From the NCBI GenBank assembly GCA_963931925.1, contig OZ007570.1, positions 67,336,714 to 67,400,713 of the forward strand: a DNA stretch of 64,000 nucleotides. The letters are read 5' to 3'. The stretch's first letter is position 1. Every line of letters begins with the position of its first letter. This document shows, one piece after another, positions 22,201-34,200 of this stretch. A model generated the notes under the pieces. The model ran no database searches and was not told the DNA's origin. It saw only the letters and a program-made list of their open reading frames with translations. A program made the translations under genes and the position numbers. This stretch comes from Onchidella celtica (taxonomy: Eukaryota; Mollusca; Gastropoda; Systellommatophora; Onchidiidae).

Positions 22201-25200
22201 AAATATGGGAGTATTTCGGAAGGAACTTCACTTTCTGACTCAGGCCATCCTTCAATGATGGCCGTTTTTAGTCTTTGCAATGTTCTATCTCGCTTGCTCT
22301 CTTCAGCAAATCTATCTAGCATGAGGTCAGAAATGGGCACTGTTATGAAAGAGATTGTGGCTATGTCATCATTTACATCCGCTTCATCAGTGTCATTTTT
22401 GAGGTAGTGTCGTGAGAGGAAATCTGCGAGGATGAGCTTTTCTCCCTGAAGCCATTGAAATTTGAAATGATATTTGTTGCTCCTCATAAGCAACCGTTGA
22501 AGTCGTGGCGGAGCTTGATTCAGTGGTTTGTCAATGATGGATAGCAATGGTTTGTGGTCATTTATTATTGTTACTTCTCTCCCATAAGTATATTGGTTGA
22601 AACGTTCCAGTCCAAATACCACAGCCAACATTTCTTTTTCAATTTGTGCCCACCTTTGTTCTGAGGTGGTGAGCGCTCTTGAGGCGAATTCGATTGGCTG
22701 TCCATTTTGCATTAATACACAGCCAAGACCGAATTTGCTACTGTCCACTTGAACTTGCAGTTCTTGTTTAGGGTCAAAATATTTCAGCACAGGTGTATCA
22801 ACTATCAGTTCTTTGACTTCATTGAACTCATCTTGACACTCTCCGCTCCAATGAAAGTCAGTATTTTTCTTCACCAAATTTCTTATTGGTGCCAGTTTCT
22901 CGGATAGGTTGGGCAGGAATCTTGCTAGGTATTGAATCATGCCGCAGAATCTGCGTACTTCCTGAGCATCTTTTGGGGGTGCCATATGTGTGATTGAAGA
23001 TACTTTCTGGGGGTCTGGTTTGATTCCATCTACACCAATGCGGTGTCCCATGAAAGTGATTTCCCCTTGCTTGATGTGGGATTTGCCTTCGTTAAGCACA
23101 ATGTTTTTCTCAGAGCACCTCTCTCTCAACCTGTGTAAATTTTCATCATGATCGACATTGGCCACTTCTTGTGTTGACCCTCTGCCAACAATGACTATGT
23201 CATCAGCAACATTTATGCAGCCAGGCAAGCCTTCCAGTGCTTGCATCAGTTTCTTTTGAAATATTTCTGTGGAAACATTTAATCCAAAAGGAAGCCGTGC
23301 CCACCTGAAACGTCCAAACGGGGTGATCATTGTAGTGAGCATGCTGGACTCATAATCTAGACACACATGCCAGAATGCATCTTTTACATCTAGCTTTGAG
23401 AAAACTTTTGCATTTTCAAAAAGAGGCAGAGTGTCCTCTAAAGTTGGTAGTTTGTAATGTTCTCTTTTGAGCGCCTTATTTAAAGGTTGTGGGTCAATGC
23501 AAATTCTGAGTTTCTTGTCTGCTTTTTCAACCACTACCATCTGATTGACTCAAGCACTGGGTTCCTCCACTGGAATGAGAATGTTTCTTTCCATTAATTG
23601 ATTTAGCTCTTCTTTGACTTTGTCCTTTAAAGCAAAAGGCACGTTTCTGCACGGCAGGGCGACAGGTTTGGCATCTTGGTCTACATGTAGTTTGGCATAG
23701 CCCAGGCTTCCCAACTTTGGTTTGTCTTTGGTTTGCAATTTTCTACTGGTTTGTTGAGGTGGGTGTGATTCGGTAACATTGATAAATCTATCTCTGTGCA
23801 CAGAAAGTATCTTGAATTCTTCACAAGCTTTTGTACCCAACAAACACATAAGATTGTTTTCTACCACAGTGAACTCTAGTTTCTTCTTTTGTCCTGTTCT
23901 GATGTTTTCAACTTCTAGTTCTGCTTTGCCCACTGGCAACAATTTTGTGTTGTTCCACATGACCAGAGTATGGTCTGTCTTCTCAATTTGTTCTTTTTTT
24001 TACAAATTTCTTGCAGATTATGTTCACATCTGCTCCGGTGTCGACAAGGAAACGAATGTTGTGGTTGTTAATCTTGAATTGAGCTGTTATCCTGTTGTTC
24101 TTTGATTTATCGTTGTCTACTGCAAAAATCCATGCTGTACTCGTAGACTCTTCTTCTTGTGTCTCCATTGTTTCTGTACTTGCACAGGTTTCTGAAAGGC
24201 ACAGATTTATTTTCATACATTTTGCTCGAAAATGATTTCTTCCTTTGCAGGCTGAGCACGTTTTTCCCCTTCGCTGGGCATAGTTCCTATTGTCTAGGGT
24301 GGCTTTTGCCACAATATCTGCAGTTTGCCAACATGATTGGTTTTTGCTTTGATGATGACTGTCTCGGTGGCTGGCTAACAGCCTCAATCTTCCTTTCTTG
24401 AGAGGTTGTGTTCATTTCCTGGACATGTAATGTTGATTCTTCTTCTTCTTCTTCTTTTATAGTTGGTTCGTCTATAACTATAAGACGATTCCCCAACTGC
24501 ACTATAGTATATGCGACTCAACGTCGCTCCTCTGAGGCTAAAAACAGGGTAAAATCTTACATAGATGTTAAGACCATTTAAAAATATATTAGTTGTATAA
24601 AGTCTTTTGTATATATAAGTCTGGTATAAATATCTCTTGGTTTCCAGATTGTGCACAGACATACAACCCGCACTTTAGTTACAATGGTAGCTGCAACGGA
24701 TAATAATGTTCTTAAATTCATTGTCGAAAGTCGTTGCAGACGATAGTGTTTGGACTTCTGCCGGGAGGTTGTTCCACATCCTGATGACATTAGGGTAAAA
24801 AGAATAAAGATGGCTGTTAACCCGTGAGCTTGGGATGTTATATTTTATATTATTCCTTCTGTTGCCTCTGGTATTAATGGTGAGGTGGTTCAGTGGGATA
24901 TGGATATTTCCTTCCCTGCCTTTATAAAATATTTTTACTTTGTTTTTTGCTCTCCTCTCTTCTAATGGTGTCCACTCAAGGTCTCTCATCATTTTATTTA
25001 CACTACTACTTCTAGTATAGTCATTTGTCACAAAGCGGGCAGCTCTCCTCTGGACCCTTTCCAGTTGGTCTATGTTTATTCGACAGTGGGGGTCCCAGAC
25101 ACTGCAGCCATACTCTAGGGAGGGCCTCACAAAGGTGTTATAGCATTTTTCTTTTACTTTCCTATCGCAGTTAGAGATGTTCCTTTTTAGAAATGCTAGT

Positions 25201-28200
25201 ATACCGTTTGCTTTGTTACATGTGTTATTAATGTGTTGGTTCCATGTAAGTTTTCTGTCCAATGTAACTCCCAAATATTTAGCCTCATGTGTTTCGCTCA
25301 ATTTTTCGTCGTGTATAAAGTAGTCTGAGGTGATGTTGTGTTTTTTATTTGAAATTCTCAGGACTTGGCATTTATTGGGGTGGAATTCCATACCCCAGTC
25401 CCTCTCCCATTTTTGTAGACTGTCTAGATCTTTCTGTAAAATTTCCGTATCTTCTTTTGAGTTTATTGTTCTATAGAGGAGGCTATCATCAGCAAACAGT
25501 CGTAATTTAGTGCCTGGAGAGATCTTACTTGGCATATCGTTAATATAAACTAGGAATAGTAAGGGGCCCATTACAGTACCCTGGGGTACTCCCGAGAGAA
25601 CAGCTGCAGGATTGGATGACTTTCCATCAACGACGACTATCTGTGTTCTATTTTCTAAGAAAGACTTAATCCACTTCAAAGTACTGTTTCTAACTCCATA
25701 ATGGTTTAGTTTAGACAAGAGACTAGCATGGTGCACTTTATCGAAGGCTTTACTGAAATCTAATAAGATGGTATCAGTCTGCCTGTTGTTATTCAAGTTA
25801 TTAACAAAATCATTGCAAGTTGTGACCAGCTGGGACTCACACGACCTGTTTTCTAAAACCATGCTGTACATGTGTTAAAACTGAGTGTTTCTCGAGATGC
25901 TTCATGATGCTGGTATGCAAGATATGCTCTAAAAGTTTACAAGATATTGATGTCAGGGAGACTGGTCTATAATTTTCAGGACTAGCTCTATTTCCTTTCT
26001 TAAAAATGGGTACTACATTTGCTTTTTGCAGTCTTCCGGTATTTTTCCTTGTTCAATTGAAGCTCTAAATAACAAAGTGTAAACAGGGGCAATTTCCTTG
26101 GCACAGAGTTTCAGTAATTTGGCGGGAATTCCATCAGGCCCTGTAGCTTTATTTTCGTTAAGGTTTTCCAAAAGTTTCAGTACTCCATTTTCTGTGACAA
26201 ATATTTCATCCATATCCGGCAGTTTGGCATCACTCAGCTCTCCCGAGAAGACTCCCCCTGGGTCGGAAAAGACCTTACAAAATTGAGTATTTAAGATATT
26301 GGCTCTTTTTTGGGCATCTTGCTGTGGGTGCCCTCTCATCGTTCAGTGCGGCTACTCCTAAGTTTTCTTTATTTTTACTTTTCACATATCTCCAAAGTTT
26401 TTTACTGTTATCAGATGAATCACTTATCATCTCATGGATATAATTATTATGAGCTTTCCGGCATTCTTTCTGTGTCAGTCTTTTAATTTCTAGATATTTA
26501 TTTTTCACTCGTTCGGAGTTGCACTGTTTCATTTTTTTGAACCATTTATATTTTTTCCGAACTAATCTTTTCGTTAAAGTATTTATCCAGGGTTGATGAA
26601 TTTTTGTGGATGACATTTTTGTTGGGACATTTTCCATGATCATGTTCAAATTTAACTTGATACAGTCCCAGAGTTTGTTTGCGTCAGTTTTTGAAGAGTG
26701 GTATTTCATGAAAAAAGTGCCAAAAGTTGCTGCCTCCCTTTTCAAATTATTTTCGTCTGTCTGATTCCATAGGTAAATCTGTCGCCTAATAGGTCTTTTC
26801 TTAAAGGGTTTCAGTTCTGAATCAATCTGGACTATGTCATGGTCCCCTAGTCCAGGAAGAATTTTGATCTCTCTTTGATTGCTCCACTGCTCGACAAATT
26901 TGAATTGTCTTGTTGAGGTCTAACTCTACTTCTCTTAAGAGGCGTTCCTGCAACTTTTTCTCAACAGTAAAAACTATTTTGTCTCTCAACATCCTGTCTT
27001 TGTCTTTCAAATTGCATGAGTTTGCTCGAGCTCTCAATTCTGTTACAAATGAATCAAATGGAACACTGATGGGAGTGTTCCAGAAACGATATGACTGTAG
27101 TACTTCATTTGTTTTGGGGTTACAGTATTCTTCTAACTTTTGGAGGATTTTCCCAGGATTTTGCCTGTCTTCTTCTTTCTCAAAAGGAAGTTGGTCGACG
27201 ACTTCAACAGCCGTAGGACCAGCAATATGAAGGATAGTTGCAGCTTTCCTTATGTCATCCTTTTCAGAAACACCTGAAGCTGTCATGTAAATGTCTAAAT
27301 GGCGTTTCCATTTACGAAAATTCTCGGCAACATTGCCTTCATTGATTTCTAAGGACGGAGGCAGACGAAAATTTGCCTCAGCCATGATGGTTGTTTCACT
27401 CCAAATTTAGTGAATGATGACGAACTGGTAACAGTGGCACTAACAGGGCCGACTGATTATTAGATTTGATCAAGAGGGCACTAGCGGGGCCGATTGACCA
27501 AGAGATTTGAGAAACAGTGGCACTAACAGTAACAGGGCCCAATGTGTGACTGTGAGTATGTTTCAGTTTTGTTGCTACGTTTTCAAACTTGTAGTGGTGG
27601 ATTGTTCATTGCGCGTTGTGTCAATTGCATTTTGCTGCGATTAGTTCGAGGTGATACAATTTTGTTGTTGCACATTTACTGGATCTTCATGAATGACAAC
27701 ACATGCTATGTTGCAATTAGTTTGAGGTTTTAACTTGGACTAGGTCACGCCAAGGGGGGTAAGAGTGGTTTGCTTGAGGGTTCTTGAATGTATTCTTGAG
27801 TTGTCTCCCTTCGATTGCTTTTTTGTGTTTGAGCGTGTGGCGTCCAGGAAAGTTCATTTCAGTTCCACATTCGCTCAATTTCATTCCGCGATGAGTTCGA
27901 ACTCGGGAGGTTGGGTTCAATCATTCATTCAGTGAATGTACTTAACTGACTGCCACCATGTTAATCAGACATGTAGATGAACGAGAGTGTAGAACAGATT
28001 TCAAGGTGTCCTGTTTATTCCGGTTGTCTGCACAAGGGACTGTACTCTCAATTACAGACGAGTGCCTAAACATTACGTAAGTGTCGCAAATTTATAAAAT
28101 TATAAATAACGTTATTTCCTGTATTATTTTACAACGTGAGGAAAGTTTATGGAAGTAAAAAAAAATGCCTTTCTGTCTTTAAATCAGTATATAAACCCCC

Positions 28201-31200
28201 TAAAGCGGGGTCATTGTAAAAAGTAAAAAATAAATAAATAAATAAAAAAATAAACCACTTGTGCCAAATTGGACATTACTATATTTTGAAATTGAATCTA
28301 TGTTATGAATTGTCCGACAAATATTACACAGCCCACTTATTACAGACTAGTTGTCAAACTCCCTCAGTCCACGTCAGATTCCACTCTAAAGACAAGCAGC
28401 AGCCGTAGATGTCATCATAATTTCAATTCATGGCATGGTTGTGCTTACATCTGCAATTGGCCAGAAGTCTAAAAAAATATACCCTTGAAATAAAAGTAAA
28501 TGACTTCAGTATACCCAAACAGATAAACTGAACCTAGACTAAACTGCAAATTGCTGTACATCTCTGTCTGAGTAAATCACGTCAGTTCAATAGGGCTATA
28601 TGCAGTGTGAAATTAAAGAACGTAAAACAGACATCACTGCTGTTGAATGGAACTTCAGATACACTGCGACTACACGCACCAATCTAATGGAGGTATAAAA
28701 AGCCTTTATATAATTACGTCCTCTGGCAATTGGTTCACACAGGAATGCAAGAACAGCCAAGAATTGGATAATTGTAAGAGAACACTGTTATACCAATAAA
28801 TGAGAACCGAAGGGATCGCTGAATCGAATTAGAAGACATGCCATTGTTGTACTTGTGATCTCAGTTCTCCTCTAAACTTTTGATTCTGACATTGAACTTT
28901 GTGCATTTTTTTATCGAGTTTACAAACCTAAGATCACAAAATCGTTCACTCATTCATTCATTCATTCATTCATTCATTCATTCATTCATTCATTCATTCA
29001 TTCATTCATTCATTCATTCATTCATTCATGCATTCATACATTCATTCATTCATTCATTCATTTATTCATGCATTCATTCATGCATGCATTCATTCATTAA
29101 TTCATTTACATAATTTATATAATTATTTGCTGGTAATTGCACCTTCTATGAACGGTGAAAGGAAAATAACAGTGTGAGAGGAATCAGGAAAACAGATAAT
29201 GTCCAGTTGGTACAGCTGCCGTGGTGGCTGAATTGAGTCATTCGGAAAGAAAACAAGAAGAGTTAGAATTATCTCTGTTTTTGTTGATTTCTTAACATTT
29301 AGTGGCACTTTAATGTTATTGACACTGCCGAAGTAAGACTGCCATTAAAATGCCATCACTACCTTTGATGTCTTCAATTTTCGCTATTTAAATGACGATG
29401 TAAAGTGAACGCTTGACTTTAGAAAATCTTCCTGTCGACTAAAATAAAGTAAATTGGTCCAGGTAATGGTACAGACATCCAACACACACCAAAGATATTG
29501 GATTCAATTTGACACTATGTATGACAACTCCTGCGTGTTACATTCATCAAAATGCAGTTTGCTGCACTCACTCAGTTATCAATGTCGATCTACAGCTGCG
29601 AGAAATTACAGGTTTGTATGTTTTAGCAATCCAATACTCACCTCCGTCAATTCATTGTAGATCTTAAACACAATTTCTTTATCCTTGGAGCAATAACTGA
29701 TGAAGATATCAAAGCTGTTCTTATCCGTATCCTTGTCCCTGTCCGTGTCCTGGGATAGTTTTGACATTTGATCTGAAACTAAAAAAAAATGAAAAAAGTA
29801 AGATCATCATCATATAATAATGGAGCTTGGGCCCAACTTTGCGACCGCAAAGGCTTTTTTACTACGCAACGTAGAGAAATGAAACTTGGCACATGTATGT
29901 AAAATTTATTAAGCCTGTACGTGTCGAGCTAATTTTTTCCCGAAACTCTTTACTTTTCCCAGAAATTCAGTTATAATTATCAGTTATCAATTCATGATTG
30001 CGAATACGACGTGATAATGTACTTCCGTCAATTTCGACATTTCCGCCTCTTACCGGAAATGTAAACTAGAGTTCACGATCCAGCCACGCCAAGAAAACTT
30101 TGATAGTGATACCGAGTATAATGTTATACAGATGAGGTGAGTGCCATTCATTCATACCAAGAAAACTGTGCGTAAATATTTAGATCACTTTTTTACGAAC
30201 ACATGAGCCCATGAAAAATGCTCGGTGCGCACTACTGTGCACTGTGTACTACTGTAATCCTATTCTATCTATCTATTGATCGCCGATTCTATGTGTATGA
30301 CCCAAAGTGTCTCGACATCAATGTCTTTGTGCTGATTCCTTTCGGTCTGGAGTGGTGAGCTTTGTTTTTTATCATTCGAAGAATGGGGCAGTTACTAGTT
30401 ATAATAAATGGTACTGGATGTAGTAAGCTCTGTATATAAAAATCCTTTTGTGTTCATTCTTAAAATGATACCCCACTGAATTTAGGACAGCTATTTCATG
30501 TGATAATTTGACAATTTAAATTTTAAAAATTATGCTTGTTCATGCGGACATTATCTCGTCATCTATTTTCCTTTGTTTAATTCAATTTCCGGAGTAAATG
30601 AGAAGAAAAAAAAAACAAACGACCCTGCTATCAAAAGCAAAAAGATCAGCAGAGACTCTTACATAGATAGTGTTGAACGAAGTAATTGAGATTTGATAAC
30701 CATGTAAGGATATTCTGCACTTTTCTGTTCTATTTCAAGGGATCTAGACTCTACATCAAATTTGTAATGCATGTGCTGTACACCAATTTCAAGGCTGTTT
30801 GGTGTTGCCATGTTTTTATGGACGTCGGGAAAAAAAAGTCCAGCAGAAAAAAAAGGCCAGCGAATTGATACACTCTATGGACTACTTTCTGATGATGTGT
30901 TCAAAATTCAGAACGAAAGCTTGGTGAGTCTCGTGCAATCAGTGGCGTATCTAAGGTATGGCAGGCATGACATTTGTCCTGGCGCCACTTACGTGGAGGA
31001 GCGGGGCGTCCCTGAGAATTTTCTATTAAAGTCAGACAAACCATCCTTGCATAGTTAAAACGTTTTTTTTTTCTTCACTTGTAAACAATGCGCAGTTATA
31101 ATTTTCATGTAGCGCTACCATTATTTATTAATTGGAAGATTAACGTGCTTGAATTATATATTATCATTGTGGTGATGGTATGGTAAAGTCTCGAAAAGAT

Positions 31201-34200
31201 AGGTTTCAGGTGTTTGGACAGGTGCACTTTCAGTGCATACCATAGTTTCTTCCGTAGCTACGCCCGTGCTTACAATCCCTGCAAATAATAATGACTGCAA
31301 GAACAAATTGGGGAATAATTGTCGAGCTCTAAACAGTCAGCCGTGAGAAATGACACCAAAGATACTGCATACGATTTTACGCTCTGTGTGACAACTCTTA
31401 CCATGTCACGTTAGACAAAACTGCAATGCCGTTGCAGATCACTCAGTTATCAATGTCGTATGAAACACTGGTGGAGTTGTACTTGAGATATGTGCACTAG
31501 GGGCATCCTTACAACATGTGTGCTGGAATTTGGCCATTTTTACATCCCCACCCAACCCCTACACACACACACACACATACCCTCACACTCTTCCCCTCTT
31601 TGTGCGCATTTCATACGTTTGGATTCATTCAACCCAAGGCCCGCGAACAAGCGAGCGGCTGGTATGATGTTGAATGTTCATAATCATTTTGAAGCTTTAA
31701 TTTCGGCATTTTGCACGAATTATTTGACTGTGTCTTTGGAAACATAGCCTGTATTTGATTTTTATAATACACTTCAATCACACAACTTTTTTGGTTGAAA
31801 AAAAAAAAGAATAAAATAAAACCAAACATTTTAATTCCTTACCATAACTGAAAAGCCCACTGTTTACTTTTCACATATGCCCCACAGACTCTCCCCGCTC
31901 CCCCTCCAAATACTATAGAAAAGCTCTTCATACACCAAGGACACTGTCCTTCTCCTCATGCCCCACCCGGGGGCATGTACTATATCAATGGCCCCTCAAA
32001 CTGACCCTGATCTGGTGGCGGATCATAGTTCTCTCCCATTGCCTGCAAAGCGCCGACCACATTTCTCTTCACATTCTGGTTCGGACTGTCCCTCAAGTTC
32101 TGCAATGCCGTGAGTAAGTTCGGGTGGTCACAAATTGTTTTCTTCATTTCGCTGTCTTGTACCAGATTCCAGATACACTGTGAAGTGTATTCTTGTTCTT
32201 TAGGATTCTCCCTTTGAAGCATTGTCACAAAACTTTTTAAAATCCTCTGGTCCATCAACTGTGAAAATGAGCAGGTTGGTCAGTAGCGTTGATTTCAAGA
32301 AAAGGCCAGAAATATTTTGGATTAATTTCTAATGATTCAAGAATTTTGCCTTTTAGATCCCTACAGAGGATTCATTAATTTTGTTTTACCTCCCAATCAA
32401 AATGAAAAATGAAAATAAACACCAACTTAACAATAGAATTTGCTCCAAATTATCATTTCTTCAAGGGCCTGCGGTACGTATATTTGGGTCAATCGAATGA
32501 GTTATTTAATGTATAGCATTTATATAGCGCATATCCATTTAAAATGCTCTATGCGCTTTACAGTAACAACATGTCAACCACAGAGCAGAATGGAGCTGCC
32601 TGCGAAGCGCTCAATACACTGCACTGCTTCTTTCTCTCTCCCTGTCTCGCTCACTCTCTCTCTCTATCTCAGAGCAAATTGTAACGCAGCCTGTTAGGCG
32701 CAGTTCACAACTCACAACTCAAATAATATTTGAATATTTATTAATAACAATATATATTTAATAATGAATAATAATAAATTTTGTTTGTTGCTGGTGGGGG
32801 AGGGGGGATGATATGGATAAATTTTAATCTATTAATTTCAATTTTCAATTTTGCCCGGGCAGCGGCCTTTCGGCCTGCTCTTTACGATTTCCAACTGCCA
32901 AGGTATCTTTAACCAGCGCAACGTGCACACGGGCCCTCCGAATTTTTTCGTCCTTATCCGAGAAGACTAGGTACTAGATCCTGCCCCCTATTAGGACCAG
33001 GGACTTGAAAATATGAGAAAAATCCAATTTCCAACATGCCTGCACTGCCCGGGTTTTGAACCCGGGACCCTTTGTATTTGTATACTATTTTAATCCCATT
33101 TGGGAAATTTACCTTTGTGTCATTGCATCCAGTTATACTGGAGCAGGCACGTCGTCGCCACAGTGCAGCGCCGGTCGGCGGGTGTTTATTTATTTTTTTT
33201 TTGGGGGGGGGATGAGGGGGGAGGGAAGGGAATGGATGAATGAGCTACAGCGAGCGGCTCAGAACAAGAAGTATGTACCCGTCTAAAGCTGTGTAATTCA
33301 CAAGTATGATACTTCTTCCTTTTTTTTTCTGCTTAGAATGAAAATTTAAATTTAAATCTAACTCTAATAAAATGTATCATCCACTGTCAGTGAGAAACAG
33401 TCTTTACATCTGATGCGGACCACTAAAACATGCCACTGTTTACAACATCTAGAATGGACAGTAGAGAAAATGTTTCTGCAGGTCACATTATAGGATAGTG
33501 TAAAATGTAACTGAAAGTTGGCTTCCAGTCCCCAGGAGGTGTGGTGTCAGTGGCGTCTCTTTGGTAATAAAGAACTCTGTGTGGCATATATCTGTGACGC
33601 CAACTATAATTTCACACGAAAAGGATGAGCAGTGAAGCAAAAGGAGGCGGGGAGAGGAGAATTCTAATTGTAAAGTTTTCTATGCAGCCGCATACTCACC
33701 TTGCTTTTGTTTGCATCATTGACTGCTAGATTAGCCAGCCCTTGCGTTAATTCCCAGGAACAGGTGCCTCTTCCAAAAATTTCATTTTCGAGATACATTG
33801 CTATGAACTCAATCGTGCCTGCAGAAAAAAATTGAGATTCAAAATTGAAAAGACAGAGTTAAGTAACAGTGTACAAAATTTCCCGAGAAACAAGAAGTTG
33901 CTTTCAGACAAACTCCCTTGGCAGCAAATGGATGTCGTTAAGCTCAGTTTACAAAGTAGCAAAACTAGCGAGAAAAAGAATGCAAGATCGTGTAAGTATA
34001 GACACAAAGTCAAAATATAGCAAAAAGGAAAAGCTGTGTGTAGCAAAGCCTCGAGTAAGAAATAATACACTATTTGATTCACTTCGAGCTCCCACACATT
34101 GGCGGACTAGGCGAGGCTTTGCTACATATAACTTTTTTTCTTTGGCATATTTTGACTTTGCTTCAAGCCTCGCTGTGGTCCCAAACTTTCTGTCGTTTTT

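Larger units (their letters stand above)
20667..28107 (-). mobile_element. Gypsy LTR retrotransposon (Mag/K02A2.6-like) inside an ARM-TIR intron
   Basis: Two 149-bp LTRs offset by 7292 bp bound a minus-strand element with gag, a zinc-knuckle and protease region, and pol in the usual RT-RNase H-integrase order. It lies in sense with the ARM-TIR gene, between exons 6 and 7. AACGT occurs at 20662-20666 and 28108-28112 and may be the target-site duplication. A CR1/Jockey-type LINE of about 2.35 kb sits inside gag. The element is broken, with roughly two or three interruptions besides the LINE. LTR divergence is about 2 in 149, so it is fairly young. Confidence 0.9.

Noticed and set aside
28880-29113. 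ORF with Ile-His-Ser-Phe repeats
   Set aside because: An artefact of the (CATT)n microsatellite.
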